Source: an uncultured Eubacteriales bacterium
Lineage (GTDB): Bacteria; Bacillota; Clostridia; Christensenellales; CAG-138
DNA length: 64,000 nt
Direction: 5' to 3'
NCBI GenBank assembly: GCA_900540495.1
Contig: UQGA01000001.1
Span: 62,001 to 126,000, forward strand
The translations under genes were made by a program, and so were the position numbers. This document shows positions 9,073 to 17,120 of the stretch, in pieces. Every line of letters begins with the position of its first letter. The first letter of the stretch is position 1. Under the pieces are notes generated by a model, which searched no databases, was not told the DNA's origin, and was given only the letters and a program-made list of their open reading frames with translations.

Positions 9073-9101
9073 TTGCCAAACGTTCTGTTTTTTGTCATAA
9101 T
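9073..9101 (+). promoter_or_regulatory. promoter of the MsmX-type ATPase gene
   Basis: TTGCCA (9073-9078) and CATAAT (9096-9101) with a 17-bp spacer. It lies back to back with the leftward operon promoter. Confidence 0.55.
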
Positions 9102-9108
9102 ATAAATG

Positions 9109-9301
9109 CACATCCGCATTAAAGCGGACCGGACCTACTCCACTTATTAGTCCCGGCCACGCTCAATAAAGGAGGTACAGACAAAACCGCTGGCTCGCGG
9201 TGCGGCAGTGTGGAGACCTGTCGTAAAGCATCCGTCACGTATGCGGGCGGAAGCGAGGTGGGCAGTTGATGAAGTTCGTGCCCATCAGAGCCGGAAAGCA
9301 G
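9109..9301 (+). other. long untranslated leader before the ABC ATPase gene
   Basis: About 190 bases separate the predicted transcription start from the ATG at 9302. The leader holds a perfect AAAGGAGGT at 9169-9177 with no start codon at a workable distance, and short inverted repeats (CCGG-type arms near 9132-9156). It matches no riboswitch class that I recognise. An in-frame ATG at 9269 could extend the protein by eleven residues. Confidence 0.35.
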
Positions 9302-10513
9302 ATGGCAAACGTAACACTCAAAGGCATCAAGAAGATCTACCCCTACTCAGGCAACGACGAAAAGAAAACAAAAAAGAAGAAGGGCGACCAGCAATCGGAG
9401 GAAAACAAGCCGAACCTCCTGCGCACGGATAAGGGCGTCGTCGCGGTACAGGATTTCAACCTGGAAATCGCGGACAAGGAATTCATCGTGCTGGTCGGGC
9501 CTTCCGGCTGCGGCAAATCCACCACGCTGCGCATGATCGCCGGCCTGGAGGAGATCTCCGAAGGCGAGCTTTACATCGGCGACCGTCTGGTCAACGACGT
9601 AGCGCCCAAGGACCGCGACATTGCGATGGTCTTCCAGAACTACGCGCTGTATCCGCATATGACCGTGTATGAGAACATGGCCTTTGCGCTCAAGCTGCGC
9701 AAGCTCCCGAAGAAGGAGATCGATCAAAAGGTTCGTGAGGCCGCCGCGATTCTCGACATCACCGAATACCTGCAGCGCAAGCCCAAGGCGCTTTCCGGCG
9801 GCCAGCGGCAGCGCGTCGCCATCGGCCGCGCCATCGTGCGCGAACCTCAGGTTTTCCTGATGGACGAGCCGTTGTCCAACCTTGACGCCAAACTGAGGAA
9901 CCAGATGCGCGCCGAGATCATCAAGCTCCGCCAGCGTATCGATACAACATTCATCTACGTCACGCACGATCAGACCGAAGCCATGACGCTCGGCGACCGG
10001 ATCGTGGTCATGAAGGACGGCTTTATCCAGCAGATCGGGACACCGCAACAGGTGTTCGACACGCCGTCCAATCTGTTCGTCGCCGGCTTCATCGGTACGC
10101 CGCAGATGAACTTCTTTGATGCAAAGCTGCAAAAAGCCGCCAACGGCGACTATTATGTTACGGTGGACGGCATAGATTTCGGCCTTGCCGCCGACAAGCA
10201 GCAGATCCTGCGCGACAAGGGCATTGAGCCGCAGGATATTACGCTGGGCGTGCGCCCCGAGCACATCATGCTCTGCGCGGAAAACGCCGCCGAGAGCCAC
10301 ATCAAGGCGACCGTGGACGTGTCCGAGATGATGGGTTCCTCCATCCACCTCCATGTCAACGCCAACGGCAAGGACGTGGTGCTCGTGCTCGCCACCGTCG
10401 ACCTGCCCGCCGAGCACCGCATGGGCTTCCACTATGGCGATGCGGTCAACTTCGCGTTTGGCGGCAACGTCATGCACCTGTTCGGTGCGGACGGCAAAAA
10501 TCTGCTGTACTAG
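9302..10513 (+). CDS. MsmX/UgpC-type sugar ABC transporter ATP-binding protein
   Basis: A 403-residue ATPase of the carbohydrate importer class that energises one or several sugar permeases. Walker A GPSGCGKS is at 66-73, the signature LSGGQ at 164-168, Walker B VFLMDEP at 184-190, and the C-terminal regulatory OB domain covers about 245-403. A Lys/Glu-rich insert (about 18-42, EKKTKKKKGDQQ...) interrupts the first strand, as in many clostridial homologues. No permease or binding-protein genes are adjacent, so it probably serves unlinked transporters. I chose MANVTLKG (9302) as the start by family; ATG at 9269 has a fair GAGGTG site and remains possible. A strong terminator follows. Confidence 0.9.
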   Translation: MANVTLKGIKKIYPYSGNDEKKTKKKKGDQQSEENKPNLLRTDKGVVAVQDFNLEIADKEFIVLVGPSGCGKSTTLRMIAGLEEISEGELYIGDRLVNDVAPKDRDIAMVFQNYALYPHMTVYENMAFALKLRKLPKKEIDQKVREAAAILDITEYLQRKPKALSGGQRQRVAIGRAIVREPQVFLMDEPLSNLDAKLRNQMRAEIIKLRQRIDTTFIYVTHDQTEAMTLGDRIVVMKDGFIQQIGTPQQVFDTPSNLFVAGFIGTPQMNFFDAKLQKAANGDYYVTVDGIDFGLAADKQQILRDKGIEPQDITLGVRPEHIMLCAENAAESHIKATVDVSEMMGSSIHLHVNANGKDVVLVLATVDLPAEHRMGFHYGDAVNFAFGGNVMHLFGADGKNLLY

Positions 10514-10533
10514 TATATCGGCTTCCAAAACGC

Positions 10534-10569
10534 ATGGGACACGGGCAAGTTGCCCGTGTCCCATTTTCT
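10534..10569 (+). terminator. intrinsic terminator of the ABC ATPase gene
   Basis: A perfect 14-bp stem (ATGGGACACGGGCA / TGCCCGTGTCCCAT) with a three-base loop, followed by TTTCTTT. Confidence 0.85.
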
Positions 10570-10682
10570 TTGTGCTGCGACAGATCTGCGCCGCTGTGTT
10601 TTGCAGAGCAGCCGGCGCCGGCCCTGCCCTTTTTTCGACCGTTTGCGGCAGTGGTTCAGGTCATGCGACCATCGGCCCAGCC

Positions 10683-11012
10683 TCAGCCATTTGGCAATCC
10701 GGTTCGCAGCCGGGCGGCAAGCGCATAGAGAAACTCCTTTGTTTCCGGCGGGCAACATTCGTTGCACCAAGGCAACAGCCGCCGCAACAACGGTTTGTTC
10801 CCCGTTTCCCATGCTTCGCGGATTGCCACGCGCAAATTGCGCTCAATCTGCTGCGGCGATGCATGCAGCCGCTGTCCGGCCATTGCATAGGCCTCCGACA
10901 GGTGTTCCAACTCCGGCTGGTCGCGTAAAATCCGCAGGATGGCGACTGCCTGCGCATATCCACGCCTGCTCGCTCTCAAACCAACATCCAGCAACAATCT
11001 TTCAGCCTCCAT
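10683..11012 (-). CDS. Stand-alone Spo0A C-terminal-domain protein
   Basis: A 109-residue protein that is almost entirely a Spo0A_C DNA-binding domain. The order of elements matches the Spo0A effector domain: N-terminal 'LLLDVGLRASRRGYAQAVAILR', a 'SPQQIERNLRVAIREAWETGN' recognition-helix region, and the terminal 'PPETKEFLYALAARLR'. There is no receiver domain, so it cannot be switched by phosphorylation in the way Spo0A is. It may bind 0A-box-like sites constitutively or compete with Spo0A; this is inference. GGAGGG is seven bases before the ATG at 11012. The gene is divergent from the SPFH gene across a region of repeated CGTCGAA elements. Confidence 0.75.
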   Translation of the reverse strand: MEAERLLLDVGLRASRRGYAQAVAILRILRDQPELEHLSEAYAMAGQRLHASPQQIERNLRVAIREAWETGNKPLLRRLLPWCNECCPPETKEFLYALAARLRTGLPNG

Positions 11013-11107
11013 AAGACTGCCCTCCCCAATTGTTTTTTTGTTTTTGGCTCGGGTGTTTTGACATATTTTTACAAGAATTGCAAGCATATCGCAGGAATTC
11101 GCCCAAT

Positions 11108-11258
11108 ATCGACGAATTTCGACGTTTTTCGAAAAGCGACGGGCCGCAGCGGACCGTCGAAGCGGAAAAGCGGGCAGGCCGCGGCAGGCCGTCGAAGCGG
11201 AAAAGCGGGCAGGCCGCGGCGGACCGTCGAAGCGGAAAAGCGGGCGGGCCGTCGAAGC
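11108..11258. repeat. array of CGTCGAA (0A-box-like) elements with 35-bp tandem repeats
   Basis: Four copies of CCGTCGAAGCGG begin at 11154, 11189, 11224 and 11249, three of them inside a longer unit that continues AAAAGCGGGC. Spacings are 35, 35 and 25 bp. Two further related sites on the other strand (CGTCGAAA and CGTCGATA) lie at about 11108-11126. The core CGTCGAA differs from the Spo0A box TGTCGAA by one base. The array lies between the divergent Spo0A_C and SPFH genes. The rest of 11013-11479 holds no convincing gene. Confidence 0.6.
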
Positions 11259-11356
11259 GGAATGGATTGCGCGCGGCAACGACAGGGGACTCCTCCATGC
11301 GCCGCTTCCATGCGCCGCCTGCATCCGTGGATTCTCCGCTTTCGAGCAACATCGCC

Positions 11357-11385
11357 TTTACAAAACCGCCCCGGTATCGTAAGAT
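11357..11385 (+). promoter_or_regulatory. promoter of the SPFH protein gene
   Basis: TTTACA (11357-11362), a 17-bp spacer and TAAGAT (11380-11385), just downstream of the repeat array and about 90 bases before the start codon. Confidence 0.45.
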
Positions 11386-11479
11386 GGATATGCAACAGGG
11401 CGCGAACCAGGCCAATATCCGCAGGCAACGGGCCGCAGGCGCGCGCCCGGTTTTTAACAGAACGAAAGGAGCAATCCGT

Positions 11480-12721
11480 ATGGGACTTTTGAAAGCGGCT
11501 GCCGGCGCGCTTGGCGGCGTACTGGCGGATCAATGGCGCGAGTATTTTTACTGCGCCACCATGCCGGAACACGTACTGGCCACCCGGGGGGTGAAACGAA
11601 CCTCATCCCGCAGTTCCAACACCCGCGGCGAAGAAAACATCATTTCCAACGGCTCCGTCATCGCCGTCAACGAGGGCCAGTGCATGATGATCGTCGAGCA
11701 GGGCGCCATCGTGGAGTTTTCGGCCGAGCCGGGCGAATTCGTATGGGACAGCTCCACCGAGCCCACGATCTTTTACGGCGGCCTCGGCAAGGGCATCCGC
11801 GACAGCTGGCAGACGCTTAAAAAACGGTTTACGGCCGGCGGCGACACCATGAAGGATCAGCGCGTATACTTCTTCAATACCAAAGAGATCGTCGGCAATA
11901 AATATGGGACGGCCAATCCCGTGCCCTTCCGGGTGGTGGATCGCAACATCGGACTGGACGTCGATATTGCGATCAAGTGTTTTGGCGAATACTCCTATAA
12001 GCTGACCGATCCCATGCTGTTCTACAAGAATGTCTGCGGCAATATCAGCGCCGACTATACGCGCGACCGCATCGACAGCCAGCTAAAAAGCGAAGTGCTG
12101 ACGGCGTTGCAACCCGCATTTGCCAAAATCTCGGCCCTGGGCATCCGTTACAGCGCCGTTCCCGGCCATACGGCGGAGCTTGCAGAGGCGCTCAACGAGG
12201 CGCTCTCGCAAAAGTGGGGCGCCCTGCGGGGCATCAGCATCGCCTCCATCGGCGTGAGCTCGGTCACGGCCAGCGAAGAGGACGAGGAGATGATCAAGGA
12301 GCTGCAGCGCAACGCCGCTCTGCGCGATCCGCGCATGGCCGCCGCGCATCTCGTCGGCGCACAGGCGGAGGCCATGAAATCCGCCGCCGCCAACGAAGGC
12401 GGCATGGGCGCCGTCGGCGGGTTCTTTGGCATGAACATGGCGCAAAGCGCCGGCGGCGCGAACGCCCAGAACCTGTTCCAGATGGGACAGCAGCCGCCCG
12501 CTCAGCCGGTGCAGCCGTCCCAGCCGGCGCCGGCCGGAAGCTGGGTCTGTTCCTGCGGTACGAAGAATACGGGAAAATTCTGCTCCGAATGCGGCAAGCC
12601 GCGCACCGCAGCGCCTCGCTACCGCTGCGACAAATGCGGCTGGGAACCGGCGGACGGGGCGCCACCGCCGAAGTTCTGCCCGGAGTGCGGAGACCGCTTT
12701 GACGACGGCGACGTGCGATAG
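11480..12721 (+). CDS. SPFH-domain protein with C-terminal double zinc ribbon
   Basis: A 413-residue protein of the bacterial SPFH family often labelled virion-core-like (YdjI type). The SPFH region (about 50-300) contains 'VNEGQCMMIVEQGAIVEFSAEPGEF' split by typical strands, 'VPFRVVDRNIGLDVDIAIKCFGEYSY' in pieces, and a long helical stalk. A Gln/Pro-rich linker (about 330-352) leads to two treble-clef zinc ribbons, CxC...CxxC (about 356-372) and CxxC...CxxC (about 383-404). Such proteins assemble at membranes or phage-shock-like complexes; the role here is unknown. AAAGGAG is eight bases before the ATG. Five zinc-ribbon proteins occur in this window. Confidence 0.8.
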   Translation: MGLLKAAAGALGGVLADQWREYFYCATMPEHVLATRGVKRTSSRSSNTRGEENIISNGSVIAVNEGQCMMIVEQGAIVEFSAEPGEFVWDSSTEPTIFYGGLGKGIRDSWQTLKKRFTAGGDTMKDQRVYFFNTKEIVGNKYGTANPVPFRVVDRNIGLDVDIAIKCFGEYSYKLTDPMLFYKNVCGNISADYTRDRIDSQLKSEVLTALQPAFAKISALGIRYSAVPGHTAELAEALNEALSQKWGALRGISIASIGVSSVTASEEDEEMIKELQRNAALRDPRMAAAHLVGAQAEAMKSAAANEGGMGAVGGFFGMNMAQSAGGANAQNLFQMGQQPPAQPVQPSQPAPAGSWVCSCGTKNTGKFCSECGKPRTAAPRYRCDKCGWEPADGAPPPKFCPECGDRFDDGDVR

Positions 12722-12760
12722 ACGGCGCTTCCGCATCGGCGTCATGCGCCGACAAACCAG

Positions 12761-12798
12761 CATCGCCGCCCGGCCATGGTCGGGCGGCGATGCCTTTT
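12761..12798 (+). terminator. terminator of the SPFH protein gene
   Basis: A 12-bp perfect stem (CATCGCCGCCCG / CGGGCGGCGATG) with an eight-base loop, followed by CCTTTTCT. Confidence 0.7.
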
Positions 12799-12883
12799 CT
12801 GAATTTCCACATGGAACGGCGCACGCAACCGACGCGATTTTGGCAACGCACACTCGCCAAACACACAGGCCGGTCGGCAGCCG

Positions 12884-14761
12884 CTACCCCGCGATACCCA
12901 GCCTCGCGTTTGGAACGAGCGCCTGCAACTGCGCAATCGCGGCGGGGTCCTCCGCCTCCGCAAGCGCCCCCAGCCGGTCGATCAAATCCGGCAGGCCGTC
13001 CATGCAGTGCTCGCCATCGTTGAGCGCCATGATCCGTTCGTTTGAGGTGGGCAGCAGGACCTTATCCTCATTGTCGTAGAGCAGTTCTTCATACATCTTC
13101 TCGCCTGGCCGCAGACCGGTGTACACGATCTGGATATCCTCATCCGGCCGCAACCCGTGGAAGGCGATGAGCTGCTTTGCAAGGTCCAGGATCTTGACGG
13201 GACGCCCCATGTCCAGCACAAAAATCGTATTGGTTCGCTCCTCTGCGTTGGCGTGCAGGATCAGCTGGGCCGCCTCCTCGATGGTCATGAAAAAGCGGAC
13301 GATATCCGGGTGGGTGATCGTCACCGGCCCGCCGGACTCGATCTGGTGCTCGAGCAGCGGGATCACGCTGCCATGGGAGCCGAGAACGTTCCCAAAACGC
13401 ACGGCAATGCACTTCATGGGCGTATGCTGCGCATAATACTTCACGAGCAGCTCCGTTACGCGCTTGGTCGTCCCCATCACGTTGGTCGGGTTCACCGCTT
13501 TGTCCGTTGAAATCTGTACAAAATGTCCGACGCCGCAGCGGCTTGCCGCCTCCAGCACGTTGCGCGTGCCCAGAATATTGTTCTTGATCGCTTCATAGGG
13601 GCTTGTCTCCATCAGCGGGACGTGCTTGTGCGCCGCAGCATGGAACACCACGTCGGGACGATAACGCTCCATCACGAACCGCAGCCGCTCCACGTCCCGG
13701 ATGCTGCCGATGACAACCTCCACGGGCACATCCTTGCCGTACAGCTCCCGCAGCTCGCATTGCAACTCGTAGGCGCAGTTTTCATAGATATCGAAAACGA
13801 TGACGGCCTTTGGCGAATATTTGATGACCTGCCGGCAGATTTCAGAGCCGATCGAGCCGCCGCCGCCGGTTACGAGGACGGTACGCCCCTGCAGGCTGTT
13901 CAGAATCTTCTCGTTGTTGAGATGTACCTCTTCGCGGAACAGCAGATCGGAAAAGTCCAGCTTGCGGATGGAAACGGTCTCCCCGTCCATGCTCTTTGGC
14001 AGATACGACACCATGACCTCGCACCGGGTCTTATGGCAGATCTCGGCGATCTCGCGGAAGCGGCGCCGGCTGATCGACGGGATGGCGAGAACGATGCAGT
14101 CGATGGAATACTTTGCGGCAAGGCGCGGAATATCGTCGATCGTGCCGCGCACCTTGCAGCCCAGAATATACTTGCCCTGCTTGGCCGGGTCGTCGTCGAC
14201 GAACAGGATCGGCCGGCCGTTGAGCGCGCTGCTGGTTTCATACAGGCGGGCGCTGTACCGCCCCGCCTCGCCGGCCCCCGCAATGAGCACGCGTTTGGCG
14301 GGGCCGAGCCGGCGCTTTTGTGAGCGCAGCAGGCCGATCACGCGAACCGCAGACCGCACTCCCCCGAAGAAGAGCAGCGCAAGCAGCCCGGCGATCAAAA
14401 GCGTCCCCCGGGAAAGGCCCCGGCTGACTTCGCCCGCGATGAGCACCGTCACGCAGGTCGCCGCCGCCGTTGCGACGGCAAGTTTAAGCACATCCCGATA
14501 TCCGGCCAGTTCCCACAGCGTGGAGTAGGCCCTGCTCAATACGAGCGCAACCAGATGCGCCGGCAACGCAATGGCGACATAACGCCATAACTGCCCCATT
14601 TGTGTCGCAGGCACCCTTCCCTCGAACCGGATTTGCAGCGCCAAAACCACCGCCAGCAAAATGACGGCTATGTCAAGCGCAACCATGCCTATCGTCCGCA
14701 GAGCATCTTTTACAGGCCCACCACCGGGATAAAGGGAATCCTCTTTCCGTTGATTTGGCAT
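12884..14761 (-). CDS. Membrane nucleotide-sugar 4,6-dehydratase, PglF/CapD/EpsC type
   Basis: A 625-residue enzyme of surface-glycan synthesis that converts UDP-N-acetylglucosamine-type substrates to 4-keto-6-deoxy sugars. Four membrane helices (about 22-142) are followed by a CoA-like Rossmann segment with GAGEAG (162-167), then the catalytic short-chain dehydrogenase domain with NAD motif TGGGGSIGSE (298-307) and active-site stretch STDKAVNPTNVMGTTK (418-433). The STDK motif in place of YxxxK is usual for this subfamily. I start at the ATG at 14761 (GGATGG nine bases upstream); a longer frame to 14884 is less likely. No glycan-locus partners are adjacent, so it may supply a general precursor. 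Confidence 0.9.
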   Translation of the reverse strand: MPNQRKEDSLYPGGGPVKDALRTIGMVALDIAVILLAVVLALQIRFEGRVPATQMGQLWRYVAIALPAHLVALVLSRAYSTLWELAGYRDVLKLAVATAAATCVTVLIAGEVSRGLSRGTLLIAGLLALLFFGGVRSAVRVIGLLRSQKRRLGPAKRVLIAGAGEAGRYSARLYETSSALNGRPILFVDDDPAKQGKYILGCKVRGTIDDIPRLAAKYSIDCIVLAIPSISRRRFREIAEICHKTRCEVMVSYLPKSMDGETVSIRKLDFSDLLFREEVHLNNEKILNSLQGRTVLVTGGGGSIGSEICRQVIKYSPKAVIVFDIYENCAYELQCELRELYGKDVPVEVVIGSIRDVERLRFVMERYRPDVVFHAAAHKHVPLMETSPYEAIKNNILGTRNVLEAASRCGVGHFVQISTDKAVNPTNVMGTTKRVTELLVKYYAQHTPMKCIAVRFGNVLGSHGSVIPLLEHQIESGGPVTITHPDIVRFFMTIEEAAQLILHANAEERTNTIFVLDMGRPVKILDLAKQLIAFHGLRPDEDIQIVYTGLRPGEKMYEELLYDNEDKVLLPTSNERIMALNDGEHCMDGLPDLIDRLGALAEAEDPAAIAQLQALVPNARLGIAG

Positions 14762-14931
14762 CTTCCGTCCATCCTCACGTCCAGCCTCGCGGTTCGCCAG
14801 ACGCAATGCCCCGGCGCCTGGTTCCGAAGGGGAGATGCGCTCCTTTGCAGCCCGCGCATGCCGGAATCCAGCAGCATACGGCATATCGCGCGCACGATGT
14901 GCCGCTGGCGCAAATTAGCTCGATTATTGGT

Positions 14932-14960
14932 AGTATAACATGGTTTGAGCAACCGTGCAA
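14932..14960 (-). promoter_or_regulatory. promoter of the PglF-type gene
   Basis: Minus-strand TTGCAC (14955-14960), a 17-bp spacer and TATACT (14932-14937). The TSS near 14925 gives a leader of about 165 bases. The stretch 14961-15088 shows only a GC-rich hairpin (CGCCGGCGAATGCCGGCG, about 15019-15036) and no gene. Confidence 0.6.
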
Positions 14961-15088
14961 GCCGTCCGGCCGCGCTAACCTGTTATCATGTTATGTTTTC
15001 CGATCAAACAGGCGGGCGCGCCGGCGAATGCCGGCGCAAATCCCTTTGACATGGAGCAGGGGATTGCGCAATGGAGCAAAGACCCATC

Positions 15089-15117
15089 TTGCTTCCTGCC
15101 CGTTGTCATGGTATGAT
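15089..15117 (+). promoter_or_regulatory. promoter of the zinc-ribbon membrane protein gene
   Basis: TTGCTT (15089-15094), a 17-bp spacer and TATGAT (15112-15117). About 210 bases of leader precede the ATG at 15333, and I see no gene in that leader. Confidence 0.5.
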
Positions 15118-15332
15118 TCATACAGCCCACTTGTGCGGCGCTCGATCCCCGCCTGCGCAATGCCGCAGCCCGCGGGAGTCCGGCGTTACGGCCATTGCGT
15201 CGCGCCAGATCGCACGACGCAGCGCCGCCCGTCTACTTCGATTTTGGGCGCGCGCGATGGCGGGCCGAACTTTTTGCGGACGCGTCGCTCGTCGCCGCTG
15301 CGGTTTCATTCCATACAGGGAGGTATCACAAC

Positions 15333-15890
15333 ATGGCATTCTGTTCGCAATGTGGAACAAAACTGGACCCGAACGCGCGCTTCTGTCCCAACTGCGGCAC
15401 GGCCGTAGCAGCCGGCACCGCGCAACAGCCGTATCGGCAGCCGGAGGGAACATACCGGCAACAGGAGCAGCAACCATACCAGCCGTCGCGCGAATATGCG
15501 CCGACGGACGCTTTCCGCACGGCGGAATCTGCGGATGCCCGCGATGTACAGGACAACAAGGGCATGGCCGTACTTGCCTATCTCGGCATTCTCGTATTGA
15601 TTCCAATCTTTGCGGCAAAGGAATCGCGCTTTGCGCGCTTCCATGCCAACCAGGGCCTCGTACTCCTGCTCTTTGAAATCGGCTTTGGCATCGTCTGCTC
15701 CATTTTTGCCGCCATCTTCGCGGCGCTCTTCCTGTTCCGGGCGACGGCGCTTTACGCCGCGCTGATGGTCCTCCTCGCCATGGGGGGCGGCATCTTCTTC
15801 CTCGTTCTGCTGATTCTCGGCATTGTCAACGCCTGCGGCGGGAACTGTCGCCGCCTGCCCGTCATCGGCAAGATCGATATCCTGCGATAA
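15333..15890 (+). CDS. Zinc-ribbon membrane protein, DUF4870-like
   Basis: A 185-residue protein. An N-terminal zinc ribbon has cysteines at 4, 7, 18 and 21, followed by a Gln/Pro/Tyr-rich linker (about 28-65) and a hydrophobic region of three or four helices (about 75-170). A 'FARFHANQGLVLLLFE' segment matches the DUF4870/YtxH-neighbour type in which a ...FHxxQ/RGL... motif sits before a helix. It is a paralogue of the gene at 49636-50106. The function is unknown; a regulatory or stress role at the membrane is only a guess. GGGAGG lies nine bases before the ATG. Confidence 0.75.
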   Translation: MAFCSQCGTKLDPNARFCPNCGTAVAAGTAQQPYRQPEGTYRQQEQQPYQPSREYAPTDAFRTAESADARDVQDNKGMAVLAYLGILVLIPIFAAKESRFARFHANQGLVLLLFEIGFGIVCSIFAAIFAALFLFRATALYAALMVLLAMGGGIFFLVLLILGIVNACGGNCRRLPVIGKIDILR

Positions 15891-15918
15891 ACCGACCGGC
15901 TCGGCGGAAAAAGCATAT

Positions 15919-15957
15919 GGCCGGGCGGCGCTTTTGCGCAGCCCGGCCTTTCCTTTC
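15919..15957 (+). terminator. terminator between convergent genes
   Basis: GGCCGGGC (15919-15926) pairs with GCCCGGCC (15941-15948) and is followed by TTTCCTTTCC. It lies 28 bases after the zinc-ribbon gene and may also affect the converging PreA-like transcript. Confidence 0.6.
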
Positions 15958-15987
15958 CCGTTCAGTTTCGCGGGCCGCAGCCCCCGT

Positions 15988-17109
15988 TTACAGCCAGCCG
16001 AGCGCAAGCCGCCGGTGCGGGCAGCGCACGCTGCACAGACCGCAACCGTCGCAACGGGAGTTGTCAATTCGAATGAACCCCGCTTCGTCGCGGGAAACAG
16101 CGTCATACAGGCAGCCGTTCGCACAAAGGTCGCAACCCACGTCGTCGCAGGGCTCGCGTACGACAACGGTCAACGGCTTGGGCCGGATTTCTTCAAAGGG
16201 CATGAGCGACGAAAGCGCCACGCCTCGCACGGCTTCCATGCTTTCATATCCGTGCGACGACAGCCATTCCGACATCCCGTCCAGCACCTCGGTGATGGCC
16301 CCGTATCCCCGCAGCTGGATGACCGCCGCAAGCTGTACCGCATCAGCGCCAAGCATGATGTATTCAAGCGCGTTGCGATAGTTGAAAACACCGCCGCAAC
16401 CGCAAATGCGGAACCGCGTATACTGCCGCAACGCCGCTGTCGTCGCCAGCGCTGCCGGGCGGATGTTCTCGCCGCTGTAACCGCCATAGGTGGGCATCAG
16501 CGCGCGCCGGCGCTCGATGTCCACGCCGGAAAGGCCCTTGAGCGCGTCGATGGCGCTGACGATGCGCACGCCCGCCCGATAGATCGAGTCGGTGATCTCC
16601 GGGGAATTGCCGACCTCGTAGGACAGCTTGACGAGGACGGGGATGCTGACGGCGTTTACAACCGCCTGCGCGTACTCGTGCAGATGCGGCGTATGATAAC
16701 GCAGGGACTGGTTCCGCGTGCCGATCGGCGCCGACACGCTGATCTCCACCGCATCCGCGCCCATGCGCTCCGCCCGGGAAGCGAGATAGGACAGCTCCGA
16801 AGCGGAGCTTCCCCAGATGCTGACGATGAGCTTGCAGTCGCCCCGGTCGAGCATCTCCAGCTCCGTTTCCCATTGCTCCAGAAGGATATCGGAAAACAAT
16901 TTGGTATTGAACAGCTGACCGTTGCCGCCCATGTACATGCGAGGGCTCAGATTTGCGTTGGTCTCAAGCGACAGCGTCTCCGTAATGACCGCGCCTGCGC
17001 CCGCATCGATACAGCGGCGAATGGACGCCGCGTTGCGCGCCCAGGGGCCGGCGGCGACCATAACCGGATTTTTAAGCTGCAGTTCACCCAGGTTGACCGA
17101 AAGATCCAT
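15988..17109 (-). CDS. PreA-like dihydroorotate/dihydropyrimidine dehydrogenase with C-terminal ferredoxin domain
   Basis: A 373-residue FMN flavoprotein of the dihydroorotate dehydrogenase fold (about 1-310) joined to an 8Fe ferredoxin domain (about 315-373). Two [4Fe-4S] motifs are visible: Cys-x4-Cys-x2-Cys-x3-Cys and CDGCGLCSVRCP. The phosphate-binding end of the barrel reads 'ICGCGGV'. The layout fits PreA, which with PreT reduces uracil or thymine, but no PreT is present, so the electron partner and substrate are open. GGAGG is six bases before the ATG at 17109. It follows the LacI-family gene by 11 bases and is divergent from a nucleobase permease, which supports pyrimidine use. Confidence 0.75.
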   Translation of the reverse strand: MDLSVNLGELQLKNPVMVAAGPWARNAASIRRCIDAGAGAVITETLSLETNANLSPRMYMGGNGQLFNTKLFSDILLEQWETELEMLDRGDCKLIVSIWGSSASELSYLASRAERMGADAVEISVSAPIGTRNQSLRYHTPHLHEYAQAVVNAVSIPVLVKLSYEVGNSPEITDSIYRAGVRIVSAIDALKGLSGVDIERRRALMPTYGGYSGENIRPAALATTAALRQYTRFRICGCGGVFNYRNALEYIMLGADAVQLAAVIQLRGYGAITEVLDGMSEWLSSHGYESMEAVRGVALSSLMPFEEIRPKPLTVVVREPCDDVGCDLCANGCLYDAVSRDEAGFIRIDNSRCDGCGLCSVRCPHRRLALGWL

Positions 17110-17120
17110 CAGATGCCTCC

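Noticed and set aside
9169..9177. A small gene behind the perfect AAAGGAGGT
   Set aside because: No ATG, GTG or TTG lies within a workable distance, and the next open frames have no protein-like features.
11151..11258. CRISPR-like array
   Set aside because: Only four copies with 25-35 bp periods, almost no unique spacer sequence, and no cas genes nearby.
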